Shown piece after piece: positions 1-12,605 of a stretch of 64,000 nucleotides of DNA. The notes below the pieces were generated by a model. That model did not search any database. It had not been told where the DNA came from and saw only the letters and a list, made by a program, of their open reading frames with translations. Origin of the DNA: Azadirachta indica (Eukaryota > Streptophyta > Magnoliopsida > Sapindales > Meliaceae); contig CM040442.1 of the NCBI GenBank assembly GCA_022749755.1, positions 15,350,457 to 15,414,456 of the forward strand, written 5' to 3'. The position numbers were made by a program, and so were the translations under genes. Every line of letters begins with the position of its first letter. Position 1 is the stretch's first letter.

Positions 1-2565
1 ATTTCTTTTCTTTTCTTAGCTATTACCCTAGTCAAACATTACAAGCTTTTATTAAGACCTCTTGGTCTTTGGTGGTGTGTTTGTACTACATTAGTTGAGA
101 GTTGATCTAAAAAATAGGCATATAAAGTTTGAGAATCGTATTCTCATAGTCATTCATAATTCAATCAAGTTTTCATCAATTGATCCAAGTTGATAGAGTA
201 GCAAGTTGAGATTGGTTATTCACACACACTCAAAGGTTTCCTTGTAAATTAAAGCGTGCTCTTGGATTAATCTCAGCACTTGCTTAATGTTTAAGACTTT
301 TCTTTGAATCATCCTCTTTACGCAATTCATGAGGGAATCGTTATGAGAAATCAATCCTTTCAATTTGTTTCAATTCTTGTTTCAATTTGTTTCAATTTGA
401 ATCATCCTTTCAACATGTTTAAGTTTATCCTACTTTTACTCTCTATTAAACACTTTTTTAACTTTTTGTATAGGTGATTAAATTGTAGAAACTGACAATG
501 ATGGTGATTAAATTCTACATTGCAAAATTTAGGAACCCATTAACCCCAATTTCATATTATGATGATAATCTACCACTAAATGTCCAATTTTTATCCATCT
601 TAAATGGTCAACACGTCGACATGCCACAATTATGCTTTTATTACTACATTTTTTAGTTTTTCAGTTTTTAAATTCTAATTTTAAAAGGAAATTATGGTTT
701 AATTAATTTATTATGGATATCATGAACTATCTCAACAAACATCCAACACGAGTAGGCACACCAAAGCCAAATATTTTCACCGTATGCAAAATATGAAAGT
801 GTCCACGACTATGAATTGTCATATAGGCAATCAATAAGAAATCAAAGAATACAGAATATATGCTGATTAACACACAGTAACAACACTTCTATATCCAACA
901 ATATCCACAACCACAAAAAAACAGCACTTCACTATAATTTACTTCCACAGCTGTAAAAAATAACATTTCAATATCCAACACAGCCACAGCCACAACAACA
1001 TCAATTTACACCTTCAGTGTGTCCATCAATCACAACCAAACAACAATCTCCCCATAATATAACCAACGTAACATACCTAAAAGGAATAGCAACTACTCTA
1101 ATCAATCAAACTCACCAAAAATAGCAATTCTTATAATGACCAAAACAATTTTGAGTTACAAATCCACTTAACAACAAACTACCAAATAACAGTACAAACC
1201 CAAAACAATGAACAACAAATAATAACCAAAACAGTATAAAATAAGAACTATAATACAAATGCAAAAACAGTACGAATGAGAAATGCCCAAAAACAATATA
1301 AATGAAAAATGAAATATATTTAATGAAAAAACATACAAAAATGTTGTTTCATTACCGATAAAGGAAATGAAATCAAAAGAGTTGCATTAAACAACAACAT
1401 ATAACAAAAATCACTCACAATAGACACCAACTTCTGAAAACCCGAAGTCAATATTCAAGCCAAATACACAATGGAATCCAAACCCTAACCTAAAAAACAA
1501 ACAATGGAAACTATTGAGTAAAAAATTAAAGGAAACGAACCAGGTTAGCCTTCCAAAAATTGAACCATGCACTAGAACATGTACATCAAACAAATAGCCG
1601 TAGCTAATTTTTTATTTTGCTTCATTTAGGGATATCCATCAAGGTCGTCCAAAATGTACAGTTTAGAGTTACGTCTCGGTGGCTTAATCTACGATTGACT
1701 AGGGAATGAATGCTAAGTGAAGGATTGAACGAACTTTGTGCTTTGCTTTGGGTTTATAGGTTGAGAGGCTAAGAGTTTGGTTTTGTTCAAGAGTGAGAGA
1801 GACTGAAAATTGGGTGTGATTTTGGCTAAGTGCGAGGGAAAACTTGGAGCCAAAATTTTAGCTCACTAAAATGACGTCATTCCTTTTTTTTTTTGGTTTA
1901 AATAATAAAAAAGACAAATTTCATTTGAAACGACATGGTTTTGACTATTTCTCGGGCGTAAAAATGACGTTGAAATGTATTTAATTGTCATATAATGCTA
2001 AAAAAATCCTAACAATGTTAAAAGGTATATATATGAGTTTGATTTGAAAATATACATCAAGGGTGCTTTTGCAAGTTTTAGATGGCTTATAGAGCGTTTT
2101 CTTTATGTCTTTTGGATAATTTTTTGTTAAGAATAATTTGCAATAAGTTATTAATTTCATTCTGTCAAGAAACTATATAAAAAGATAGTGAAGTAAAATT
2201 AAAAGTTTTTATATGATTGATTAAATTATATCAAATACTTTTGATTAATGGATTTTACATCAAAAAGGTTAAAGAAAATCATTTTTGTGGTAGTGTTGAT
2301 ATTTAATTACTTCAAAATAAAAGTAAAATCTTAACTCTACAATCGTATTGGTGCTATATGTTGGTAGATTTTTTAAAAACACTGAAGGACTGGAATGGCC
2401 AAAAATAGGAGAGGATCCAATTTCAACAAAATTAAAAAAAAATGATAATTCATTGAAAATATTCCATAAATTACAAATTAACATCTAAGAATTTACAAAG
2501 TATACAATTTTGTAAAGCATTGTATGAGTTCTAAAAAATTAGAATAAACTTAAAAATTTCTTTAT
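1..2565. other. Intergenic DNA, probable transposon remnant
   Basis: No gene is visible. From about 870 to 1600 the plus strand is rich in A and C, with repeated runs such as caacaa and atatccaac. It then turns G-rich on the same strand (1740-1860) before ending in a T tract. The same order of sequence types is found at 43.7-44.9 kb, which suggests two copies of one non-coding element. No target duplication or terminal repeat was found by eye, so the element class is open. Short open frames here resemble no protein known to me. Confidence 0.4.
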
Positions 2566-3883
2566 TTAACTACCACTTTCTAAATGCTTTAATTTAGGCC
2601 CAATTTCTTCTGGTTTTTCTTGCACCACCAAAACTGAAAATTTATCATTGGAACTTACCAATGTGTCCCCTACAATCCCAAGCTCAGGGTATTCAATCCA
2701 TTCACTAAGCCCCAAAATAACTTGAGAATCAGGTTCATGGTGTTTGCCAACAATGAATAAATCATGATTCTCCTTCAATGATTGAATAACTTCCATTGTT
2801 CCAAGTCCATTTTTCACAACCTCCTCTTTAAATATTATTTTCTTTCCTACCACACTATATTTCAATTCATTTATAACTTCATTGTCAAGATCTATCACAT
2901 CTTCAGCTAAAATGTTTGAATCATACGTTTTGAACCAAACTATTGTGAGGCTTATATTTGGATGTTCAGCAATGCGTCTGCTATATGCTAAGGCCTCTCT
3001 ATCATCTGCACCACCTATGAAGAGCAGAGCAATATGATACAGCAACTGACCTGAAAATTTTGGTTTGATGCCTTTGATTTGGCCTCGATGAACAAGAACT
3101 CCAACAGAACATGGAGCATTACTAAGAACATTACCATTTAATGCTCGTATAGACAAATCAAATTCTTCCAGTGTTCCAATACCAACTCCCCATTGTTTGT
3201 GAAAGGGAATGATGATAATGGCTGCTCTTTTATCAAGTGCAAGGGTGCATATATCATCATGCATGCTTTCATAAGGAGCAATTGTTGTGAAATGTTGCAC
3301 TACAACATTCCCAAGATAGCATCGTTGAAACTTATTGAAAGCATTGATAATATGCCTAGAGGAAGTGAGTAGAGAGTCTGTTCGTTGATTGTGTGGTTTA
3401 AGAAATGCTGTCACACTGCCTTTCAACTCTATAAGTTGAAGCACAAAGGCAGTTATAGGACTATTTCTTGACGGATTAGAGACTTCAAGGAGACTTATTA
3501 TTGGACTTACATTTTCATTGCTGTTTATACAAACCAATATTCGAAGATTGCTTTGCTGAGATCTAACGATTGTCCTTCTCGCATCTAACTTGTATCTTCT
3601 TGAAGGGTCATAAATGTAACCCACAATAGCTGTGGCAATCCCAGTTATAAATACCATGTTGGTGACCAAAATGGTAAATATTTGAGGATTTATGAACTTC
3701 ACATGAAAAAAAAAACAAATAAATAAATTATCAAGTTAATGTGATATATAACAACTACATGCATTTAGTAAGTTGATGTAAATTATTAGTTAGGCATAAT
3801 ATATACTATGTTTCTCAACTTATATTCTAAGATTTTCATTCTAAGGGATATAGAAGTTATTGTGTTACTATCACCAACTCATT

Positions 3884-3918
<35 letters not shown>

Positions 3919-5984
3919 GTATAATATAACTTTAAATAACTTAAGTAATATATTAATTAAGATTTTTCTCTTGTTTGTGTATGGATGTATTTAAAATTTT
4001 ATATAATTTTTTATACTATTTGTAAACTATTATTTAAATACTTTCAATAGTTGAGTAACACCTCATATGTGTAGTAATTATAGTATATTAATTATATATA
4101 TTAAAATTAATTTTAACCATTAAAAGTGTTTATATCTAATAGTTTATAGATAGTGTAAGAAATTATATAAAATTAAAAAGTTATCTATTCGTCTATATGT
4201 GTGTGTGTATATATATATATATATACACACGGATCAATGAATTCTTAACTTTGCACAATTTCTTATGTCATGCGTAGACCACTGGATATATATATATATT
4301 TCTAATAATTAAAATTAAATTTGACACATATAATTAATAGGTTATGTGATATTCAATCTCAATTATTAAAAATATTTAGATTCAACAATACTCTACAAAT
4401 TATATATATATAGACACACACACTATTAATTTTATATATATATATATATGTATATATGTAACACTTCATTCAAATGCAATTTAATTTAAATACCTTTTGA
4501 CACATACATGTATTATTTATATAAGATCAAGATATTTTTTGTTATATTCTCATTTATTAATTAATAATTAATTATATGCGAGTCTTCACTCAGGTAAAAG
4601 TTTAAATAAGCACCAAATCCTAATGCAATATTTTGAGTATAAATTTTTCATGTGTTAGGGAATTTACCTTTTTGTCGTTCCAAAGGTCATATATAGCTAT
4701 CTCAACAATGCCTCGACAAGACATGATTAAGGCAAGGCATGAACCCTTCAAGAAAGACATGCCAAAGCAGAGTGACGGTAAAATGGTACCTGTGAATTTC
4801 CCTAAGTAAGCCCATTATTATAATGAGCTCCATCAAGCTAGATGGGGTCTCATTTAAGAGATACAATTCTGTTCTCATCCCACTTATAGCACAAAACACA
4901 GGAACCAAAAATGTGGACGTGAAGAACTCAAATTTTTGTACTAATTGTGAGCCTAATGGTGGTCCATCTGGTAAAGACAAGCCGAAAACAAAAGCACAAA
5001 AGCCAGCAGGGTGGCCCAAACAACTACCCACAAAAGCAAGAGCCAAAACTACGCACATAATTGCTATAAAATGACTTTGCTTTATGGATTCTCCATCTGA
5101 AGTTTGGCTCACGATCCATAATGTTAACGGGCGAAGTAATAAAAACATTATGAGATAATATCCAGCTAAAACTGGGAATACCAACAATGGCTTGAAACTT
5201 GAATTATTATGAGCATCTTTAATGCATGTCAAAAGCATATTAGCAGTCAAACCAAACAAATCAGCGACAAGAGCAGTGGAGGAAGCTAATCGGCCAAGCT
5301 CTGAGTTTAGTATGTTGAGTTCTTTAAGGGTGCTGGTGATAACAACCACTGAGGTCACAGCATTCACCACAACAGAAGCAGGAATTCCACTGGCTAAATT
5401 AACATCTAAAGGTATATTTTGTTGGACAATATGAAAGGTTGACATTCCAAATATTATAGGAAATAAACATCCTGAGAGACCAATAATCACAGCTCTTCTT
5501 CTTGTATGCTTGATTAATCCCACATCCATCTGAACTCCTAAAACGAATACATGGAAGATCATGCCAAATTCAGCAACAGTTCGTAGAATATATCTACTTG
5601 GCAATGGAAACAACCATTTCAAATAAGCTATTTCACCCAAAAACGAAGGCCCAATTATTATACCAGCCTAGAAGAAATTAATAAGTTAACAAATTAATAT
5701 TATTCAGAAATTAATGAAATGAAATCAAACAAATTGGAAATAGAATTGAACTTACTATAATCTGAGCAATGATTGTAGTTTGATGAAAAGGTCGAAGCAA
5801 GAAGTAGATGGTTTGTGGCTACGAAGATGAGAACAATTTGCATTAAGAGAACAGCTGTGGTGCATTTGATAATCCTATGTTTCCAAAAGTCATTGGAATT
5901 TCTTACTTTAATGTATTCGCAAGTCATTGTGTTATTCAGAAGCTTATAATCTGTAATGTTGTTTAGTGCTTGTGGATTTGACAT
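2566..5984 (-). CDS. CHX-type cation/H+ antiporter, two frameshifts
   Basis: Member of the plant CHX branch of the CPA2 monovalent cation/proton antiporters, multi-pass proteins of endomembranes or plasma membrane that exchange K+ or Na+ for H+. Three exons with GT-AG borders fit: 5984-5756, 5667-4668 and 3696-2566 (introns of 88 and 971 bp). Exons 1-2 hold the membrane exchanger domain (for example AGIIIGPSFLGEIAYL, ALVADLFG and LIMSCRGIVEIAIYD). Exon 3 is the soluble C-terminal half with family blocks LRILVCINSNENV, IIIPFHKQW, NAPCSVGVLVHRG, LFIGGADDREALAYSRR and LFIVGKHH. The frame is lost twice, each time by one extra base: GG at 5810-5811 in exon 1 and TT (minus strand) at 4808-4809 near the end of exon 2. 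Correcting for both gives about 785 residues, normal for the family. No other stop interrupts the frame. It may be a young pseudogene or a normal gene with consensus errors. Which of the many CHX paralogues it matches is not resolved. Confidence 0.85.
3884..3922. repeat. Compound microsatellite (TA)n(GTAT)n
   Basis: A TA run at 3884-3906 is followed directly by four GTAT units up to 3922. It lies in the second intron of the CHX gene, which also has further TA runs near 4207-4225 and 4435-4450. Confidence 0.9.
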
Positions 5985-6051
5985 GATTTCAAGGTTGAAG
6001 AAGATCTTGATTCATGAGAGATCAAAAAGAAAAGAAAAATGGGTAGAGAAA

Positions 6052-6060
6052 ATTTATATA
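6052..6060 (-). promoter_or_regulatory. Candidate TATA box of the CHX gene
   Basis: On the minus strand the sequence reads TATATAAAT, ending 68 bases upstream of the CHX start codon at 5984. Transcription would then start near 6020-6025, leaving a short leader. A second TA-rich stretch lies at about 6125-6134. Position and sequence fit a plant TATA box; there is no direct evidence of use. Confidence 0.4.
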
Positions 6061-6134
6061 TCTTTAGAAATTAAAGTAGTTGAAGAATTATGAGAGAATA
6101 AACACGATTTTAGAGAGATAAATGCTATATATAT

Positions 6135-7752
6135 GGATAGACCAAAGATTTGGAAAGTTGACTGTTGACAAATGCTAAAGTAGTTAATGGTTGAAATTCT
6201 TTCAAAGATTAATGTTCTTAAAAAATATCCTATTTAAAATTTTATTTGATTAATGTTTTAGTGATCAACTTGTAATGGCAGCAGCACTATATAAGTTAAT
6301 TATAATATGCCCAAATTTCATTTGTTATAAGAATTTTATATAGTGACTCTTATTAAATTTTGCTTTCTATTCAAAATTTTATGTGCACGGAATTAAACTT
6401 GTTCATATTTTACATGACTCAATTAGAGCACAAAGAGCATGCTTTATAGAAGGTTAAAACAAGATTGATTTTAGGCATGCTTGATCTCAATAATTATCAA
6501 CAATAGATTCTATAATGATAATTATGATATTTAAATATCATAATTATCAACAATAAACTTGTTCATATTTTGATGAGGGAGTGTTGGCTATGGTTTGAGA
6601 GAATATGTCTATATTTCTCTCGTTTATTTTGTGTAGTATGTATTGATATTTATGCAAATCAAAAGCGAAGAATAATAGAAAGAATATAAATGCAATTACT
6701 GTGATGTTCTTAGACCAAAACCCAAAAGATAGTTCATTTTCACTTATTTTGTTATTTAATATTAAACGTATATTTAATGGTCTGTTTAAATACACAGATA
6801 GAGTTTAAGTTGGACTCACGACAATTAGCAAAGGAGTTGTAGACCCCTGAATTTCTTAGCTCAAACTAAGAAAACTCGGACCCAATTATCTTGTAATATA
6901 CCTAACTTTTCTAACTTATTCTTAGACCATTCCACTAAAAGCCAGGGTTGTACTCATAATAATCCATGTTAAAAAGAATCAAAGCCCACTTAATTAAAAC
7001 TGTTTTGTATGAAATTTGGGCTCCGTCTTGTACTAATAATAATCACTCAATTGATCTTTTACTTGATTCTCATAATTAAAGTTAGGCGCCCGAAATAAAA
7101 TACCAAATCTCTTTAATTACGCATTTGTCCCAATTTATTTAATACTTTAATGATCATTTTAATATATCAATATTTGTAAATAAAAATTTACAAATAAATA
7201 TTGTCATTCAATAAATAATTTATTGAATAAATTGCAGCCATAGATTTAAATAATCAAGTATCATAAACAACTTAAATAAGTATCACTCATATAAATTTCA
7301 TCTTATAAGTATATGTTCTTACAATTCATAATACTAAATTTCCAAGTCATCGAGCTATTGACCATATTAATATATCTTACTCCATGCTGACTCAAAAACA
7401 TAATATATGAATGAAGTTTATTACTCATTCAAAATTAAGATCAATCAAATTTATTAAAGTTTATGTAAATTAAGATTAATTGCTTTTATTTAAACTAGAT
7501 TTTAGTTTACTGTAGTCATATTCAATGTATATGATATACACTAGTTTTCTATTTGAAGTCTTTATTCATTAGTCAAGATAAATCACTCACAATAGAAATA
7601 GAAAACTACAGCTTTAAATGCCCATTCTTTTATTTATAAGTAACTAGTGAATTATTTCTTTTTGTATTAGCTTCTCATGCTAAATATGTAAAACACATTC
7701 CTTACAAATATGGACTATAGTATATATATATGGTCAAACAAACAAACAAATA

Positions 7753-7792
<40 letters not shown>

Positions 7793-8030
7793 TACAAATT
7801 TTATTAAATTAGAAATAAGGTTATTGCATCATATGCTTTAAGGGCATAAATAATAACATAGCTCTAACACTCCTAACATCAAGTTGCATTCATATTTCAA
7901 TATAGAGTTCCTTCTAGAACAAATTAGCTTGTTGTGTTAGCGTTATAGGACAGATTAGTTTATTATTTGTTTATTATTCATTTGACACGAATACAATTCG
8001 TTTATTATTCATGTTAATTTTATTAAATTC
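6135..8030. other. Intergenic, AT-rich, no gene seen
   Basis: No coding similarity is visible. The stretch 6540-7000 has a base composition different from its surroundings and could be a solo LTR or LTR fragment, but no paired terminal repeat or target duplication was found. A compound microsatellite with six CTAA units followed by TA lies at 7753-7792. Confidence 0.4.
7753..7792. repeat. Compound microsatellite (CTAA)n(TA)n
   Basis: About six CTAA units run directly into a TA run. It is preceded by AAAC-type repeats from about 7738. Confidence 0.9.
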
Positions 8031-8039
8031 GAATACAAT

Positions 8040-8220
8040 ATATGTATTTAAACATAATTCATTTAATACACAATTATTCGTTTAGAACATGATTATGCAT
8101 TTAAGGTAAGATTAGTTGTTTAAAATATGATTATTTATTTAAAATATAATTGTTCTTTTAAAACATAATTATTCGTTTAAAATTTAATTATTCATTGAAA
8201 ACACGATTATTTTTTTAAGT
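8040..8220. repeat. Imperfect ~20-bp AT-rich minisatellite
   Basis: Units resembling tttaaaacataattattcg recur about every 20 bases, roughly seven times, with scattered substitutions. It sits in gene-free DNA. Confidence 0.6.
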
Positions 8221-11200
8221 AATTGTATTTTAAATAAATAATCGTCTTAGAAAGAGCAAACACGAATAATAATTGTGTCGATATGAATATAATATAAATA
8301 TTATTTTAGTCAAATTTTTTAAGTAAAAATTTTATTTAATAACATTAAATTTATATCGAATAATCATGTCGTCTTTCAAATTATGGCCGCTACTAATTAG
8401 GAATTAAAACGTCACAATTTAGTAAATTACATGGTATGTATTATTTTATTAAGAGTTAAAGGATAAAAAAGTTATTAAATTTCGCCGGCAAATATTTGAG
8501 ATAAAAGTGAAAGCCTGCTAAAGCTTTACATCCTTTGGAGAGTTTTCTTCAACGTCAACGAAAGAAGCTAATTGGGGGCTTTCGTTTTGTTCTCATTGAC
8601 TTGTGATATTTCTGTGATTTTAAGAATGTAGGCATCATACATCACATCCGTAAATTGCGTCATGCTGCGGCACATCAGGATACACACCACATGTCACGGC
8701 GCCAATCCGTACGCCACCGTCGAATGTCTCATTCCACATCTCCAGTTTTTTTTCAATTTCTTACATTTATATTGACGAATATTTAGTGTTAAATGATTAC
8801 TTCTTTTTCAAGAAAAAATGGGTTCCGAGTTCTCGCGATGTTGTTAGGATTTGGGATTGAAGTAATTAATTCAGATGGCAAGTCAAATTTTATGCCATAA
8901 AGAATTGCACTTTTTTAAACTTTTTATGCAGATTGGAATTGGTTAAATTTCAGTCAAATTAAATGTCAGTAAAATTAAGGTGTATATTTCTGCTGGTAGA
9001 GTTTAGAATTATACTTATCTCAAATTTTTAATTAGTAAAATATTAATAAATTATATCAACGGTCAAATGTAACTAGGTGCTAACTTTTATGTGCAGAATT
9101 ATATTTATCTCGAATTTTGATTTTTATAAAATATTAATAAATTATATATATAATTGTGTAATATTTAAAAAAAAAATCTAATTTTAATTTAAAATTTTTC
9201 ATCTATTTTTAGTTTCAACTCAAAAAATTTAAATCAAAGAAGAAAATATTATTTTATTTTTTTATCGTTAAAAGGATGTTATTTTACATATATTTTAATA
9301 TTAAAATAATATCGTATCGTTAAAAAATTAAAAAGTTAAAAAATTGAATGGATCGATTTAAAATTAATCTATTTGATTTAGTTTAAATAGTAAAAATTTG
9401 TTGTTAATAAATAAATGTATTTTAACTAACGCATCAACAACAAAAATTAAAATTAAAATTAAAAATTCTTTGACAAATAATTTTTTTTTTTTTTTTACAA
9501 ATATTATTTAATTTAATATAATAATTCAATTATAATTAGTTAAGAAATATTAAAACAAAAGAGTAAAGGAGGAGAATACAAAATAGATTTGGACTGTTAG
9601 GTAGGTCGGCGGTGGTGGTGCCGATGAGGGGACCATTAGCCTTCGCCGTCACTTTTTATTTAAACGCAGCGTATTCTTCACGTAACTGTCTTGTCTTTCA
9701 ATTTAAAAACTAAATAAATAAATGTCGTTCTTTCTGGGCGGGGAAATTTCATTTCACCCCTATATTTATTAATATATAAAATATTTTCCCAATAATTTTT
9801 AAATCTACATCTCACCCCAAACAGTTAGTTTTCATAATTAATTTGAATAAATATATTTATTTTTTATTTACTACGTTTAAATATGAATAGTAAGGAAGAG
9901 AGAGAAAAAGAAGAGGAGAAAGTTTATTTATATTTAAAGGAGTTTTCATATTTTTATATTTTCATTAATTTAACTTTTTCTAATTACCATTTTTTCCATG
10001 AATCTGTTAATTATAACATATCACATTAACAAGTCGGTGGTGGGATGTAGGCTTACAGTATTATATGAGCTTGATTTTATGTATATTAATAAATATGGGG
10101 TAGAGTGAAATTTTCCCTTATTTAACTACACCAAACCGCCAGTCATTTTCCAATGCCTCCCATAGATTACAAAAAGGATAATTTTGACAAAAAAACAATA
10201 ACAATGTGTTTTTAAAATGTTTAATTAATTATTAATTAATCAATGGGATAATAACATCTTTACTCATGAGATTTCACATTTTAAATTACAATAATACGAT
10301 TGATAAAAAAACAAAACATGAATAATTAATTAAAATTTAAATGGATATAGTATTAAAATATATGTAAAAAAGTCAACCGTATTTATACAAATAATTATCT
10401 AAAAACCAGAGTGGGTGATATTTTAGTAATTTTAATTAATAAAAGAAATTTAAAACAAGATTAAAAATATAAAACAGCTGGAAGCCAAAAGGCACAAAAT
10501 GACACAATACAAATTTAATAAGTCAATAGATTTGCGTTGAACTGAATGTTTAAGAAATTAGCAGGGTATGAATCCAGCACGGGGCATAATCGACTACGGA
10601 TTTTGTGTTTTAATTTTTTAACTAGAGTTTATTTGAATTTATCTTTTATAAATTTAGCTTTTATAAATAAAATTTTAACAAAATTTTATTAATTATTTAA
10701 TTATCACAAATAATTTTTTAAAAAATTATATAATTATTTTACTAAATAAATTTTGTAAAATTATATTATAAAGAAATAATATAAAATTTTTAAATAAAAT
10801 AAAAATATTTTAGATACTTTAATATTTAAAAAAATTTAAAAAATTCTACTGTTAAAAACATAAAAATTAAATTTCTTCTCCAAAAGAAAAACAATTTTTT
10901 AAAATTCTTAAAATCTCTTTTTAAGTACCAATTAAATAACATCAAAAAAATTAAAAATGACTTTTAATATTAAAAAAAAAAAATAACTAATAAAAAAGTC
11001 AAACCAATCTAGTAGCCAATTAAATAAATTTTTTTCTTTAATTATATGTGTAGCGGGACCCAATTCAAATAGTAAAAATTTTTCTTTAATTACACTATAA
11101 ATATATAAAAGATTAAGAGTAGAATTTTTTCTTTAATTACGCTGTATGCCTATATTATTATTCTAACATTTTAAGAAAATTCAAAAAACTCTATGCAAAA

Positions 11201-11640
11201 AATATGAAAAATTGAATTTCTATTTTTTTTTTAAAAAAAAATTTAATTCTTAAAAGTTAAAATTTCTTTTTTCAATATCAACCAAATAACATAAAAAAAT
11301 TAAAAATAATTTTTAATTTTAAAAAAATCCTTTTAACTAATTAAAAAAGCCAAACCAATCTAGCAACCAATACTTTACGTCAAACGAACAAGTTACAACA
11401 CAATATAAACCTTCATGAGCTTTAGTTGTCTTTCATTTGCAGTCAATTTAAACAAATGAATGAAATTGTTAAAATGAGAGAATTATGTCCTTATTTGTTA
11501 TTTTGATAAAATATAAAGATGAAAGTGATATTATCTATTAATCAATCGCATTCAAAAAGCTAACCTAATTAACAAATGTAAATAACATGAATTTTTTATA
11601 AAACAAAAAAAAAAAAAAAAAGTGATAATGTAATGTGAAT
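8221..11640. other. Intergenic, AT-rich, with two GC-richer islands
   Basis: No gene is recognised. Most of the stretch is more than 75% A+T, with poly(A/T) runs and low complexity. Two short islands stand out by higher GC: 8500-8750 and 9580-9720. Neither has an open frame that I recognise as protein. A second block of similar low-complexity sequence at 11040-11380 partly repeats the one at 10860-11030. Confidence 0.4.
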
Positions 11641-11709
11641 GAAAATGAAGAAGGGCCTACCAAAGGGAAGCAACGCGGAAGGTACAATAACAATGGGAAA
11701 ATATAAAAG

Positions 11710-11780
11710 TTGACCTTGACCAAATTGCTCTTGTACTTGGGATTCAAGTAACGTAGCACCTCATGTTTGACTAGTCAAAC
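11710..11780. promoter_or_regulatory. Cluster of four W-boxes with a palindrome
   Basis: TTGACC occurs twice in tandem at 11710-11715 and 11716-11721. TTGACT at 11767-11772 then abuts its inverse AGTCAA at 11773-11778, giving the perfect 16-base palindrome gtttgactagtcaaac at 11765-11780. W-boxes are the known binding site of WRKY proteins. The cluster lies about 0.8-0.9 kb past the stop codon of the WRKY gene. The motif is seen directly; its function is inferred. Confidence 0.45.
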
Positions 11781-12605
11781 CTCCAAGTATGTAACTAGTG
11801 ACGATTCCATTGCCCACCCCTCGCCAACCTACACTTTTGTGGAAAATCCTAGAAGCCTTTTTATGTATAGTGGGACCCAATTCAAATACTGCATTATAAT
11901 ATAAAAAATTAAGAGTAGAATTTTTTTTTTTTCTTTAATTGCACTACATATCTATATTATTATATAAAAAATTAAAAATTTTGATTAAATTTAGTATGAT
12001 ACCGTTAAAAAAGTTGAATCTGGAGTTTAATATCGAAAATTAAAAGTATTAATTAAATTTAATTTAATGATGTCTAAAAATTTAAATGTAAAGTCCGACG
12101 TATGAGAAATAAGAATTTTAATTAAATTTAATTTTATGTTAGTCGAAAAATTTAATAGAGTTTTAGTTGAATCTCCTGCAACAAATCCAATGAAATTGAC
12201 CTCCACAAATTTTTGAGAGAAAAATAATCGTTTGAATGATATTAGATTTTAGATGAAAAAATAAATAGGTATTTAAAATTAATCGCTTTAATATTAATTT
12301 AAAACACCAATTTAGTCTTTCGTTTCTATGCAAATTTTTTGGTTAACAAAAATGATTCACCAGTAGTACAAAAGTGATGTTGAGGCTCTCCAATTGTAGA
12401 AAAGAGGCCCCAAAACAATAAATAAATAAATAAATAATAGAAACTTGTATACGTATAAGCCTACAATTTTGAATATACATAGCCAAAATGTAGTAGAAAT
12501 ATACAAGCAAACAAACAAACCAACATGAATAATGCAATAAACTAATGAACCTAATCTTCTTATTATTCTTCTGAAATCTAAAACCTTTCGGATTCTGTGC
12601 AAATT
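11781..12605. other. 3' flank of the WRKY gene
   Basis: No further gene. The part close to 12606 should contain the 3' untranslated region of the WRKY gene. Poly(A) signal candidates of AATAAA type are present on the minus strand but none can be singled out. The rest is AT-rich and resembles dispersed sequence at 18.2 kb. Confidence 0.4.

Noticed and set aside
4823..5434. Plus-strand open frames of 83 and 70 codons
   Set aside because: They lie antisense to exon 2 of the CHX gene, which has clear family sequence on the minus strand.
6547..6795. Minus-strand open frame of 82 codons
   Set aside because: No recognisable domain, biased towards AT-rich codons; more likely non-coding repeat sequence.
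6540..7000. A solo LTR
   Set aside because: The texture is LTR-like, but no second copy, matching ends or target duplication could be shown.
12343..12602. Two hydrophobic minus-strand frames
   Set aside because: They lie in the 3' flank of the WRKY gene and consist of low-complexity codons from T-rich sequence.
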